From Cystobacter fuscus (GTDB lineage: Bacteria; Myxococcota; Myxococcia; Myxococcales; Myxococcaceae): DNA of 64,000 bases. How positions within the stretch are numbered: position 1 is the stretch's first letter; the number at the start of each line of letters is the position of its first letter. This document shows positions 1 through 8,938 of the stretch, one piece after another. Below the pieces are notes generated by a model. The model did no database searches, was not told the DNA's origin, and was given only the letters and a program-made list of their open reading frames with translations. The translations under genes were made by a program, and so were the position numbers. The stretch is taken from positions 5,642,001 through 5,706,000 of the forward strand of contig NZ_CP022098.1 in assembly GCF_002305875.1 (NCBI RefSeq), written 5' to 3'.

Positions 1-444
1 CGGATGGAGGCGGAGGCGCTGGTCGTGCTCGACCGGGAGGAGCACTCGCCAGGGGGGAGGGTGCGCAAGGTGTACCGGGTGACGGCGGAAGGGCGGAAGG
101 TGCTCGCGGAGTGGCTGCGGCGGCCGGTGGTGCCCCACGTGGAGCGCAACGAGCTGTTGCTCAAGCTCTTCTTCGGCGCCCGGGTGGGACCGGAGGACTC
201 GCTGGCGCACGTGGAGCGCAGCCGCGCCGAGGCCGAGGGACTGCTGGCCGCGCTGCGGCTCATCGACGAGGACTTCCGCCGCTCGCGCGAGGGCCACCCG
301 GAGGAGCCCTACTCGCACCTGTCCATTCGGGCGGGGTTGCTCGGGCTGGAGGCACACCTGCGCTGGTGTGACGAGGCCCAGGAGGCGCTCCAACGTCTGG
401 CTCACACGAAGGGTTCGAAGAAGGCAGAAGGAGGAGTGGGATGA
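1..444 (+). CDS. PadR-family transcriptional regulator, C-terminal part (5' end outside window)
   Basis: The open frame runs in from the left edge, so the start lies upstream and the first ATG at 4 is probably internal. The visible 146 residues begin in the wing of a winged-helix domain (KVYRVTAEGRKVL, the typical PadR hairpin and start of the C-terminal helices) and continue into a long helical C-terminal domain that mediates dimerisation in this family. Most of the DNA-binding helix-turn-helix is off the window. Its stop overlaps the start of the next gene by four bases (ATGA), so the two are probably co-translated. The target and effector cannot be deduced. Confidence 0.8.
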   Translation, partial: RMEAEALVVLDREEHSPGGRVRKVYRVTAEGRKVLAEWLRRPVVPHVERNELLLKLFFGARVGPEDSLAHVERSRAEAEGLLAALRLIDEDFRRSREGHPEEPYSHLSIRAGLLGLEAHLRWCDEAQEALQRLAHTKGSKKAEGGVG

Positions 445-2000
445 GCGGTGAAGAAGGCTCGCGGCGCTCGCCGGTGTTCCTGCCATGGCTCGCCCTGGTG
501 GGCGGGGCTGGCATGTCGATGCTCTTGAATTCGCGTGGGTCGCTGCTCCCCGGCTGGTTGATGGGCGCCTTGTTGCTCTTCTTCGTCCGCCAGCAGCGGC
601 CGTGGGTGGGCTTCGTCGGCATCCTGAGCGTGAACACCCTCGCCACGGGGCTGGCGAACCTGGAGGTGTTCCCGGGGTCCGTCGCGGGCAACTTCGGAAT
701 GGCCCTTGGCGGCGCGCTCTTCCTGGCGCTGACGTTCCTGGCGGATCGGCTCATCGTGGGGCCACGGGCGTCCTTCGCGGGGACGTTCTTCCTGCCGGCG
801 GCGATGACGGGGTTGGAGCTCTTCAGCAGCGTGGGCAACCCGTTCGGCACCTGGGGGTCGCTGGCCTATAGCCAGGCGGGGGCGCCCGTGCTGGTGCAGT
901 TCGTGTCGGTGACGGGACTGTGGGGCCTGACGTTCCTCCTGGCGTGGTTCGCCTCCGTGGTCAACTGGGCCTTCGAGCACCGGGACGAGGGGCGCCGCGT
1001 GCTGCCCGGGGTCGCGGTGTTCGCGGGCGTGCTCGGGGCCATCCTCGTTTTCGGCGCGCTGCGGCTCGCGGGGGCGGGGAGCGTGGGCGAGCGCGTGCCG
1101 GTCGCGGGCATCACGGTGGCGGGGGAGGTGGCCACGGGACGCGAGGCGGGGCTGTCCCGGCTCATCCAGGGCGGAGCCTTCGGTGACGAGGACTGGCGTG
1201 CCTTCGCCGAGGCCTCGGGGGCGGTGAACGAGGAGTTGCTGCGCCTGTCGGAGCGCGAGGCCGAGCGAGGGGCGAAGCTCATCCTCTGGTCCGAGGGCAA
1301 CGCGGTGGTGCTGGCCGGGCAACTGCCAGCCCTGCTCTCACGAGGGAGCGCCCTGGCGCGTGAGCGCGGCGTGTGGCTCGGCATGGCGGTGGCGAGCTTC
1401 GAGCCCTCGGCGGAGCGCATGTTGCGCAACGAGCTCATCCTGGTGGGGCCGGAGGGGAACGTGGCCTGGCGCTACGTGAAGGCCCGGCCGGTGCCGGGCT
1501 GGGAAGCGGCTCACTCCATCCCTGGCAGCCCGGAGGTGCCGGTGCTGAGGGACTCGGGCGTGGGCAACCTGGGCGGTGCCATCTGCTTCGATGGGGACTT
1601 CCCGGCGGATTTCGCCGGCCCCACGGCGCGGGGCCTCGAGCTGCTCCTGCTGCCCGCGAGCGACTGGCGGGGCATCAGCGCGCCGCACATGCGGCAGGCG
1701 GTGTTCCGCGCGGTGGAGCAGGGGTTCAGCCTGTTGCGGCAGGCCAACCAGGGCCTGTCGGTGGCGGTGGATGGCTACGGGCGTGTGTACGGCGAGATGG
1801 ATCACTTCACGGCGGAGGAGCGCGTGTTGCGCGCGGAGCTGCCGGTGGGGAGGGTGCCCACGCTCTATGCTCGCATCGGTGATGCCGTGGGGGTGCTCTC
1901 CGGTCTGGCCGCGCTGGGGTGGGTGGCCTGGGCCGTCGTGGGGGGGCTGGCCCGGCGGTGGCGTGCGCGTGAGCGACTTCACGCGCAGCCAGACGTTTGA
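441..2000 (+). CDS. Apolipoprotein N-acyltransferase-like membrane protein (nitrilase superfamily)
   Basis: This 519-residue protein has about six hydrophobic segments in its first 210 residues, then a carbon-nitrogen hydrolase domain and a final membrane helix, the architecture of Lnt, which adds the third acyl chain to lipoproteins. The triad is visible: Glu285 (in WSEGNAV), Lys347 (in YVKARP) and Cys382 (in GAICFDGDF). Glu355 is also kept, but the residue two after the cysteine, Glu in classical Lnt, is Asp384. It could be true Lnt or a paralogue with another acceptor, so no symbol is given. It overlaps the PadR gene by ATGA. The last 70 bases are duplicated, in decayed form, beyond the next gene. 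Confidence 0.8.
   Translation: MSGEEGSRRSPVFLPWLALVGGAGMSMLLNSRGSLLPGWLMGALLLFFVRQQRPWVGFVGILSVNTLATGLANLEVFPGSVAGNFGMALGGALFLALTFLADRLIVGPRASFAGTFFLPAAMTGLELFSSVGNPFGTWGSLAYSQAGAPVLVQFVSVTGLWGLTFLLAWFASVVNWAFEHRDEGRRVLPGVAVFAGVLGAILVFGALRLAGAGSVGERVPVAGITVAGEVATGREAGLSRLIQGGAFGDEDWRAFAEASGAVNEELLRLSEREAERGAKLILWSEGNAVVLAGQLPALLSRGSALARERGVWLGMAVASFEPSAERMLRNELILVGPEGNVAWRYVKARPVPGWEAAHSIPGSPEVPVLRDSGVGNLGGAICFDGDFPADFAGPTARGLELLLLPASDWRGISAPHMRQAVFRAVEQGFSLLRQANQGLSVAVDGYGRVYGEMDHFTAEERVLRAELPVGRVPTLYARIGDAVGVLSGLAALGWVAWAVVGGLARRWRARERLHAQPDV
1931..2000 (+). repeat. Direct repeat copy A: 3' end of the Lnt-like gene
   Basis: The last 70 bases of the Lnt-like coding sequence match 3996-4064 on the same strand at 60 of 70 hand-aligned columns, with one single-base gap. 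This copy is in frame and ends on the real stop codon. The pectate-lyase-like gene lies between the two copies. Confidence 0.8.
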
Positions 2001-2178
2001 GCGGCTACGAGAGCGGGTGCAACGGGTGATGCGCAGCGTCAATCCCGCGCAGGGTCCGCGTCGGCGCGCGAGTTGAAACCGAATGCCCTTCGCGCAATCG
2101 TCGCGAACGAAGCGGGAGCGCGCGTGTGAATGCCGCGTCTCCGACACGTCGGCGCTGCCGTTGGACCACAGGAGCGAG

Positions 2179-3987
2179 ATGATGAATCGCAGGACATTCA
2201 TGCTGTTGGGGGTTGCCCCGCTGGCCATGGTGGCGTGCCGCGGCGACGACGACAAACCGACACCCACGGAGCCAACACCCACCGACGACCGGGCGAGCCG
2301 CGCTCGCGATGCCATGAAGCGCGCCGCCGTGTACATGGACGAGCGGGTGTCCTACCGAGGTGGCTACGTCTGGGCCTATCTCGCGGACCTGTCCAAGAGC
2401 TGGGGTGAGATGGAAGCCAAGCGCACCATGTGCTGGATCCAGCCTCCCGGCACGCCGACCGCGGCTCATTCCTTCCTCGACGCCTATCACGCCACCGGGG
2501 ACGAGGCGTTCTACCGGGCGGCCGAACGCAGCGGCCTGGCGCTGATCGAGGCGCAACATCCGGCCGGGGGTTGGAACTACATCTACGACTTCGCGGGCGA
2601 GGAGTCGCTGAAGCACTGGTACGAAACCGTCGGCATCAACGGCTGGCGGCTCGAGGAGTTCCAGCATTACTACGGCAATGCGACCTTCGACGACGCCGGC
2701 ACCGCGGTGGCCTCGCAGGTCCTCCTGCGCTTGTACCTCGAGAAGCGCGATCCGCGCTTCCTCGAGCCGCTGAACAAGGCGATCTCGTTCGTCCTCGACG
2801 CGCAGTACAAGGGCGGAGTCGCCGACGGTGGCTGGCCGCAGCGCTATCCGCCGTCGCCCAACGCGATCTCGTCCATGCCACGGCCCAATCCGGAGCAATT
2901 GCCGTCGGGCGCGTCGCAGGGCATGGCGGACGGCGACTACACGCGTCACGTCACGTTCAACGACGATGTCGCCGGCGAGAACATCAAGTTCCTGCTGATG
3001 TGCGTGATCGGACTCGGCGAGACGCGGCTCATCGAGCCCGTCACGCGCGCGATGGAGGCGCTGCGCCGCTTGCAACAGCCGGCGCCGCAGGCCGGATGGG
3101 GGCTGCAACACCTGTCGGCCGATCAGGACGGCCGCCTCGCGGGGGCTCCGGCCGGCGCGCGCAGCTATGAGCCCAGGGCCCTGGCCACCCACACCACCCA
3201 GACGAACATCCAGCAGTTGTTCCACTACTTCCGGCTCACCGGCGACCGCAAGTACCTCGCGCGGGTGCCCGAGGCCATTGCCTGGCTCGAGAGCACGCGG
3301 CTGACGGAACAGATGATCGCCGAGAACCCGCTGCTCACGGGCCGCACGCACCCGACCTTCATCGAGCTGGGCACCAACCGGCCGCTGTTCGTGCACCGCT
3401 ACGGCTCCAACATCTGGAATGGCGCCTACTATGTGGACTACGACCATCGCGCCACGCCGTCGCACTACTCGGCGGGTCGCAGCATCAACCTCGCCAACCT
3501 GCGGGCGACCTACGATCAGCTCAGCTCGATGAGCGACGTGGCGATCGCGGAGATGGTGGCGAAGTCGCCCCTGAAGACCACCCAGCCGCGGGCGCTGCCG
3601 AAGTACTTCTCGCTTCGCGAGGTGGATTTTCCCGACCTGTATGCCGACGCGGTGATGACCACGCCCACGGTGACGGACGAGACGGTCGACACGCTGATTC
3701 AGGACCTGGGCACCAAGGATCATTGGCTGACGCCCGTGGTGCGCAGCGACCCGGCGGTCGCGGCCTCCTTCGTCACCAACCCGTACCGCGGCAACGGGCC
3801 CAGTGCGCCCTACCTCGGTGACGCGTACCGCAGCAAGCACGTCGGCGACATCTACGACACCTCCCCCTACGACTCCCAGGATCCGCCGGCCACCTATGAG
3901 AAGAAGCCGCGTTTGAACGGCATCTCCACCGCGGACTTCGTCAGCAACCTGGGCAAGCTGATCGCATACGTCGCGCCGCTGAAGTGA
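2179..3987 (+). CDS. Pectate-lyase-like secreted lipoprotein (PL10-type)
   Basis: The 602-residue protein starts with a twin-arginine-like signal (NRRTFMLLG) ending in a lipobox (LAMVAC), so it is probably exported folded and lipid-anchored. The mature part is helical and resembles PL10 pectic acid lyases, which cleave polygalacturonate by beta-elimination: it has GGWPQRYP and a FNDDVAGENI segment like the family's FNDDAM motif. It is longer than typical PL10 enzymes, and the C-terminal 200 residues are unassigned. AGGAG at 2170-2174 supports ATG at 2179 or, with better spacing, 2182. The longer frame from 2083 lacks a signal peptide. The gene sits between two copies of the lnt tail, suggesting late insertion. 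Confidence 0.65.
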   Translation: MMNRRTFMLLGVAPLAMVACRGDDDKPTPTEPTPTDDRASRARDAMKRAAVYMDERVSYRGGYVWAYLADLSKSWGEMEAKRTMCWIQPPGTPTAAHSFLDAYHATGDEAFYRAAERSGLALIEAQHPAGGWNYIYDFAGEESLKHWYETVGINGWRLEEFQHYYGNATFDDAGTAVASQVLLRLYLEKRDPRFLEPLNKAISFVLDAQYKGGVADGGWPQRYPPSPNAISSMPRPNPEQLPSGASQGMADGDYTRHVTFNDDVAGENIKFLLMCVIGLGETRLIEPVTRAMEALRRLQQPAPQAGWGLQHLSADQDGRLAGAPAGARSYEPRALATHTTQTNIQQLFHYFRLTGDRKYLARVPEAIAWLESTRLTEQMIAENPLLTGRTHPTFIELGTNRPLFVHRYGSNIWNGAYYVDYDHRATPSHYSAGRSINLANLRATYDQLSSMSDVAIAEMVAKSPLKTTQPRALPKYFSLREVDFPDLYADAVMTTPTVTDETVDTLIQDLGTKDHWLTPVVRSDPAVAASFVTNPYRGNGPSAPYLGDAYRSKHVGDIYDTSPYDSQDPPATYEKKPRLNGISTADFVSNLGKLIAYVAPLK

Positions 3988-4072
3988 CGTGGGCTGGCCG
4001 TCGTGGGGGGACGGCCCGGCGATGGCCCGCGCGTGAGAGGCTTCACGCGCGGCCAGACGCTTGACGCCGGCT
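3988..4072 (+). pseudogene. Decayed fragment of the Lnt-like gene 3' end (direct repeat copy B)
   Basis: Directly after the pectate-lyase stop codon the sequence resembles the end of the Lnt-like gene; the clear match is 3996-4064 against 1931-2000. One deleted base breaks the frame. If it is restored, the fragment reads as an arginine-rich tail ending ARERLHA-RPDA-stop, almost the same as the functional copy. No start or catalytic part is present. It reads as the original tail left behind, or a duplicated tail made, when the intervening gene arrived. Confidence 0.7.
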
Positions 4073-4285
4073 ACTGGATCTTCTTGTGCCCGGTGGGTGA
4101 GGAGTTGTCCTGGGGATGACTCTCGGGAGGAGGCTCTTGAGCAAGGTGTGGTTCATATGTTGTTCGAGGGGGGGCGTGGCGCCGTGTGGGGACGACGTTC
4201 GCATTACGGCTGGATTTCAATTTTTCCGGGGAAATGGCATGGAATTCCCGAACGGGTACCAGCCTGATCACCACGGGAGGTTCAT

Positions 4286-5182
4286 ATGGAGCTGAAGGAG
4301 AAGATCGTCCTCGTGACGGGGGCCAGCGGGTTCGTGGGGACGTACGTCGCCCGGGGCTTGCGCGAGCAGGGCGTCCGGGTTCGCGCGCTGGTGCGCCGCC
4401 CCGAGGCCCGGGCGGAGCTGGAGCGGTTCGGCGTGGAGGCGGTGCTGGGAGATCTGACGGACGCGCGCTCCGTGGAGGCCGCCGTGCGAGGCACCCAGGC
4501 CATCGTGCACTGCGCGGTGCAGGCCGCGGTGGATGTCTCCGAGGCCCGGCGGGTGAACGTGGAGGGCACGCGCACGCTGGCCCAGGCCGCGCTCGCCACC
4601 GGCTGCGAGCGCTTCGTGCACATCTCCACCATCGCCGTCTACCCGCTGCGCGACCGGGAGGGCATCGTGGACGAGTCCCTTCCCCTGGCGGATGACAAGG
4701 ATGCCTACTCCATCACCAAGATCGAGGCGGAGCGCGAGGTGGAGGCCGTGGCGGCCCGGGGCCTGCGCACGGTCATCCTCCGTCCTCCGGCCATCCTCGG
4801 CGCTCACCCCAGCTCCTTCTGGGGAACCCGGTTGCCCAAGGACATCGCGGCCGGACAGTTCGCGCAGGTGGACGAGGGCCGGCGCCCCCTGAGCTATGTC
4901 CACGTCCTCAGCCTGGTGGATGCCGTGATCCGCGCCTTGCGCGTCGACGAGGCCGTGGGCCAGACGTTCAACATCACCGACGGGCACACGCCCTGGCATC
5001 GGTACACGGACTTCTTCAAGACCCGCCCGCTGCCCTCGGTCCCGTCGACGCAGCTCCCCGCGTTCATGAGCTTCCAGGGGACGTTCTCGACCGAGAAGGC
5101 CCAGCGCGTGCTGGGCTGGACGCCCCGGGACACCTTCGACCCGGTCATGGCCGAGGTGGTGCGCGCCCTGCCGAAGCCGTAG
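4286..5182 (+). CDS. NAD-dependent epimerase/dehydratase (extended SDR)
   Basis: A 298-residue Rossmann protein. The nucleotide-binding motif TGASGFVG is at about residues 11-18, and the catalytic YSITK (YxxxK) with an upstream HISTIAVY segment marks an extended short-chain dehydrogenase/reductase. Family members act on nucleotide sugars or on steroid- and flavonoid-like alcohols; the C-terminal substrate domain gives no clear specificity. GGGAGG about ten bases before the ATG supports this start. The gene stands alone between a 213-base upstream gap and a hairpin-containing downstream gap. Confidence 0.8.
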   Translation: MELKEKIVLVTGASGFVGTYVARGLREQGVRVRALVRRPEARAELERFGVEAVLGDLTDARSVEAAVRGTQAIVHCAVQAAVDVSEARRVNVEGTRTLAQAALATGCERFVHISTIAVYPLRDREGIVDESLPLADDKDAYSITKIEAEREVEAVAARGLRTVILRPPAILGAHPSSFWGTRLPKDIAAGQFAQVDEGRRPLSYVHVLSLVDAVIRALRVDEAVGQTFNITDGHTPWHRYTDFFKTRPLPSVPSTQLPAFMSFQGTFSTEKAQRVLGWTPRDTFDPVMAEVVRALPKP

Positions 5183-5301
5183 GCTGCCCTGGCCTCGAGC
5201 GATTCGTGGAGGGGGTGGAGCCAGGGAGCGTAGCCCGTGGGTCCACGTCCCCGAGCCCGTGTGTTGCGTGCGTGTCGACATGTCTGGCTCGGCGGGCGGC
5301 C

Positions 5302-5324
5302 GCCCTCCCTCGGAAGGGAGGGGC
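5302..5324 (+). other. Stem-loop in the gap after the SDR gene
   Basis: CCCTCCCT at 5303-5310 pairs with AGGGAGGG at 5315-5322 around a four-base loop. There is no T-run after it, so it is either a weak transcription stop for the SDR gene or part of the leader of the LamG gene. Confidence 0.4.
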
Positions 5325-5380
5325 TCGCGAGTGCTGGTACAGGCCGTGCATTCCCTGGCAGACCCCTCCAGGAGAATCTC

Positions 5381-6445
5381 GTGAGCATTCAAGATGCGGT
5401 GATGAAGGTGGGTCTGCTCCTGCTGCTGACCGTGGGCTCGGCCGCCCAGGCCGACTACCCCATACTGTGTTATCCGGGCGTGGCCATCAAAGACGCCGTC
5501 TCGAACAACTTCGCGGGCTGCCAATATACCACCTGGGGCACCAACCCGTGCGCCCAGACCCCCCCGGGGACCAGTACCCCCTTGTATCCAACGAACAGCG
5601 GGTTTTGCGTCACCTGCCTCAACGAGCCGTATCGCAGCCAGGTGCTGGGCGGCAACTGGTCGGCTGTCTCGCCCAATGACTTCGCGTGCATGTCCTGCGT
5701 CACCAAGCCCGCGAGCAGCGTGGGGTGGTGGAGCTTCGATGAAAACTTCGACGACTCCTATAGCCTGTCGAGCAATGGCGTGAACCTCGACGACCGGATC
5801 GCGTACGACATGTACAATGCATTGCCCAGCGCCGGGAAGGTGCATGGGGCCTGGCAACTCGATGGCGTGCATGACTATGTCCAGGTGGCGGACCATCCCA
5901 GCCTGAACTTCGGGATGACCAGCTTCTCCTTCGAGGGGTGGGTGCAATTGTCGACCGCACTCACCTACGCCGGGTCCTTTGTCCTGGTGGACAAGATGGC
6001 GGGCAACAACCCTTTCACGGGCTATCGCATCGCGCTGACAGACCGAAGGTTGAACCTCTTTCTCGCGACTGGCGGCCTGCCCTATAGCTGGCTGTCCTCT
6101 GCGCAGCAAGCTGACCTCGTGCCCAACGATGGCCAATGGCACCATGTCGCCGTCAGGGTCGCTCGCGCCAGCTCGCCCACGGGTATCCAGTTCTATGTGG
6201 ATGGGGGCCTGGTGGGGACCGGCAACGCCGCCGTGCGCAGCGGCTCCCTGACGAACACCGCCCCCCTGAAGTTCGGCTCTGGCCTGAACGGTAACATCGC
6301 CCAGTACACGAAGATCGGGGTGGACGAGTTCTCGCTGTACAAGCGGGCGCTGGATGTTAGCGAAATCCAGCGCGTCTACAACGCGGGTCGTTCGGGTGTC
6401 TGTAAGGACTTCGAGCGGCCCGAGTGGTGGCCCACCCAGGGGTGA
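5381..6445 (+). CDS. Secreted LamG-like (concanavalin-A-fold) protein
   Basis: With GTG at 5381, preceded by AGGAG at 5370-5374, the protein has 354 residues and a signal peptide (hydrophobic core GLLLLLTVG, cleavage near AQA-DY). A cysteine-containing N-terminal stretch of about 80 residues follows; its spaced cysteines suggest disulfides. Then comes a LamG/jelly-roll domain with the family landmarks WWSFDEN, HDYVQVADHPSLNF, FSFEGWVQL, WHHVAVR, FYVDGG and VDEFSLYKRAL. Such domains bind glycans or proteins outside the cell; no catalytic residues are evident. ATG at 5402 is an alternative start. It converges on pyk with a gap of only six bases. Confidence 0.75.
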   Translation: MSIQDAVMKVGLLLLLTVGSAAQADYPILCYPGVAIKDAVSNNFAGCQYTTWGTNPCAQTPPGTSTPLYPTNSGFCVTCLNEPYRSQVLGGNWSAVSPNDFACMSCVTKPASSVGWWSFDENFDDSYSLSSNGVNLDDRIAYDMYNALPSAGKVHGAWQLDGVHDYVQVADHPSLNFGMTSFSFEGWVQLSTALTYAGSFVLVDKMAGNNPFTGYRIALTDRRLNLFLATGGLPYSWLSSAQQADLVPNDGQWHHVAVRVARASSPTGIQFYVDGGLVGTGNAAVRSGSLTNTAPLKFGSGLNGNIAQYTKIGVDEFSLYKRALDVSEIQRVYNAGRSGVCKDFERPEWWPTQG

Positions 6446-6451
6446 GGTGCT

Positions 6452-7855
6452 TCAGACGCGGTGCACGGAGATCATGTTGGTGCTGCCCGGCTCGTTGAGG
6501 GGCACGCCCGCCACGATGACCACGGGCGTGCCACTGGGGCACAGGCCCTCCTCGCGGCACAGCCGGCGCACCTGCCGCAGCATCGCGTCCGTGGACTGCA
6601 AGCGGCCCACCCTCCGCGGTGTCACGCCCCAGTAGAGCGCCATGCGGTTGACCGTCTCCGGGTTGGGCGTCAGCGCCACCACCCGGGCGTTCGGCCGGAA
6701 CTCGGAGATGAGCTGCGCGGTGCGGCCGCGCTCCGTGTACGCCACGATGGTGCCGATGCGCATCTGCTCGGCCGCGGCCACCGCCGCCGCCGCCACGCCC
6801 GTGGAGATGTCGTCCCGGGCGTGCTCGAAGGGCACGTCCCGGGCGATCCGCTCCGAGCCCGTTTCGATCTCCTCCACGATGCGCGCCATGGTGGACACCG
6901 CCTCCACCGGGAACTTCCCCGCCGCCGTCTCGCCCGAGAGCATCACCGCGTCCGCCCCGTCCAGGATGGCGTTGGCCACGTCCGAGACCTCGGCGCGCGT
7001 GGGCCGCGCGTTGGTGATCATGCTCTCCAGCATCTCCGTGGCCACGATGGTCAGCCCGCCCAGGCGGTTGACCAGGCGCACCATCTGCTTCTGCATCGAG
7101 GGCAGCTTCTCCAGCGGCATCTCCACGCCCAGGTCCCCGCGCGCCACCATGATGCCGTCCGCCGCGCGTGCGATGGCGTCCAGGTTGTCCACCGCCTGGG
7201 GCTTTTCAATCTTCGCGATGAGCGGCGTGTTCCGCCCGGCCACGAGCGCGCGGGCCCGCTCGATGTCGTCCGCCGTGCGCACGAAGGACAGCGCCACGTA
7301 GTCCACGCCCAGCTCCTGTCCGAAGGCCAGGTCCTCCCTGTCCTTGGCGGTGATCGTGGGCACCGACACGTGCGCCCCCGGCAGGTTGAGGCCCTTGTGG
7401 TCCTTGAGTACGCCTCCCTGCTCCACGGTACACGTCACGTCCTGGCCCGACACCGCGTCCACCCGCAGGCGCACCCGCCCATCATCCAGGAGGATGGGGT
7501 GGCCCGGCTCCACGTCCCGGGGCAGCGAGCGGATGGGCGTGGGGATGAGGTGGCCCTGTCCGAGCACCTTGCGCGTCGTCACCACCACCTGCTCGCCCAC
7601 CTTCACCTCCAGGCGGCCCCCCTCGAAGCGACCGAGGCGGATCTTCGGCCCCTGCACGTCCTGGAGGATGGCCACGGGCACGCCCAGCCGGCTCGACGCC
7701 CGCCGGATGCGCTGGACCCGGCGCAGGTGCTCCTCGGGCGTGCCATGGGAGAAATTGAGCCGGGCCACGTTCATGCCCGCACGGATGAGCGCCTCGATGA
7801 CGACCGCCGAGTCCGAGGAGGGCCCCAGGGTGCAGATGATCTTCGCCTTTCGCAT
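6452..7855 (-). CDS. pyk: Pyruvate kinase
   Basis: The 467-residue protein covers the whole family from RKAKIICTLGPSS to the C-terminal allosteric domain. It makes pyruvate and ATP from phosphoenolpyruvate and ADP. The metal/PEP loop AKIEKP, the GIMVARGDLGVE segment and the MLSGETAAGKFP signature are all present. ATG at 7853-7855 is chosen because homology begins there; the frame stays open for 63 further non-conserved residues upstream. The ribosome site before it is weak (AGGATGG). Confidence 0.95.
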   Translation of the reverse strand: MRKAKIICTLGPSSDSAVVIEALIRAGMNVARLNFSHGTPEEHLRRVQRIRRASSRLGVPVAILQDVQGPKIRLGRFEGGRLEVKVGEQVVVTTRKVLGQGHLIPTPIRSLPRDVEPGHPILLDDGRVRLRVDAVSGQDVTCTVEQGGVLKDHKGLNLPGAHVSVPTITAKDREDLAFGQELGVDYVALSFVRTADDIERARALVAGRNTPLIAKIEKPQAVDNLDAIARAADGIMVARGDLGVEMPLEKLPSMQKQMVRLVNRLGGLTIVATEMLESMITNARPTRAEVSDVANAILDGADAVMLSGETAAGKFPVEAVSTMARIVEEIETGSERIARDVPFEHARDDISTGVAAAAVAAAEQMRIGTIVAYTERGRTAQLISEFRPNARVVALTPNPETVNRMALYWGVTPRRVGRLQSTDAMLRQVRRLCREEGLCPSGTPVVIVAGVPLNEPGSTNMISVHRV

Positions 7856-7885
7856 GGACGACCATCCTAGGCGCCGGGGGGTGCC

Positions 7886-8027
7886 TTGACAGTTTCGCGG
7901 CCCCGGGAATAGATGTTGCGCACGCGCGGGCGCAAGCAACGGCGTTGGCGCGGGCCGTGGTGTTGTTTTTTCGTCGTTCTCGTTGCGAGAAAACCTGGCG
8001 TCCCAGGAGGGGGGGCCAGGTTTTCGT
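7886..8027 (+). ncRNA. Candidate small RNA with its own promoter, opposite strand to its neighbours
   Basis: On the plus strand, TTGACA at 7886-7891 is followed after 17 bases by ATAGAT at 7909-7914, predicting a start near 7921. A perfect 10-bp stem (7990-7999 with 8015-8024) ending in TTTT could stop it about 105 bases later. The interval carries further short inverted repeats, such as CTCG-TTG-CGAG, and no convincing reading frame. Both flanking genes are on the minus strand. The hairpin may instead only terminate the minus-strand gene ending at 8069. Confidence 0.35.
7990..8024 (-). terminator. Intrinsic terminator-like stem-loop after the bifunctional nuclease gene
   Basis: AAAACCTGGC pairs perfectly with GCCAGGTTTT around a 15-base loop. 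The stem is symmetrical, so both strands end in TTTT; it lies 45 bases past the minus-strand stop at 8069 and can serve that gene. Confidence 0.6.
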
Positions 8028-8068
8028 CGTCTTGCTCCAGCCACCCCAGCCGGGACGGCTTCTCTGTC

Positions 8069-8818
8069 CTAGAGACTGATCTCGTCCAGGCGGCCCGGCT
8101 CCGGCTTCATGCCGGGATGCGGGGACGGTAGGCTTTCGCGTGGGTGGAGGCCATGCGGCGTGAAGGGCGGGGCGTCGTTCATGTCCGGTTCCCCGCTGCC
8201 ACCCACGCCCGGGCCGTCGCCGCCGCGCAGTGAGTCGATCTCCTCGCGGCTGATGCCCGCCTCGTCCAGCACCTTGCGCGTCACCCGGATGCGCGCCCGG
8301 CCATCCAGCGCCATGGCGATGGAATCCGAGGGGCGGGCGTCCAGGGTCATCTTTCGAGCCCCCTGTTCGAGGAAGACCCGGCCCACGTAGATGTCGTCCT
8401 TGAGGTCATCGATGCGGACCTCGGTCACCTTGGCACCCAGCTCCACCACCATCGAGCCGAGGAGATCCTGCGACAGGGGCTGGGGCGAGCGCAGGTGGGC
8501 GAGCCGGAAGGCGATGGCCACCGCGGCCGACTCGTCCACGAAGATGGGCAGCACCATGGCGCCATCCGGGGTGGTGAGCACCACGGCGTGGGTCTTCGCC
8601 TCGACGAGCGGGATGACGTCCCGCACCTCCAACTCCACCAGCTCCTTGCAAGCGGAAGGATTGCCTCCTTCCTTGGGTTGACAGACCGGAGGGGCTGGCT
8701 CGGTGGATTTGGGTGAAGGCGCGGGGCCGAAGCCCGGCAGCAGCAGAGCGCCCAGGGTGAGCAGCGCGGCGGAGAGCGGACCCAGCAGGAACGTGGCGGC
8801 AGGAATGGGCGTTTTCAC
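8069..8818 (-). CDS. Bifunctional nuclease (BFN/DUF151) domain protein with signal peptide
   Basis: A 249-residue protein. An N-terminal hydrophobic segment (about residues 7-30) indicates export or membrane anchoring, then a proline-rich spacer. The BFN domain (about 58-200) has VVLTTPDGAMVLPIFVDE, a basic-acidic core and DARPSDSIAMAL, the family's most conserved motif. Characterised members are nucleases in plants, but bacterial roles are poorly known. An exported BFN protein is odd for a nucleic-acid enzyme. The start is GTG at 8816-8818 with a cramped GAAGG before it. A glycine/proline-rich C-terminal tail follows. Confidence 0.8.
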   Translation of the reverse strand: MKTPIPAATFLLGPLSAALLTLGALLLPGFGPAPSPKSTEPAPPVCQPKEGGNPSACKELVELEVRDVIPLVEAKTHAVVLTTPDGAMVLPIFVDESAAVAIAFRLAHLRSPQPLSQDLLGSMVVELGAKVTEVRIDDLKDDIYVGRVFLEQGARKMTLDARPSDSIAMALDGRARIRVTRKVLDEAGISREEIDSLRGGDGPGVGGSGEPDMNDAPPFTPHGLHPRESLPSPHPGMKPEPGRLDEISL

Positions 8819-8938
8819 CCTTCAAACCTGCACATGTATGACGGGGCGGGGAGGGCTGGGGAACGTGCTTGCTCGCCCTCCAGTCAACCGCCCCGTGCGG
8901 CCCCCTTCATCCGCCTGGGGGCGGTGGACAGGCGAGCC

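Noticed and set aside
4149-4288. Repeated word GGTTCATATG before the SDR gene
   Set aside because: Only ten bases, two copies, the second explained by the ribosome site and start codon; probably chance.
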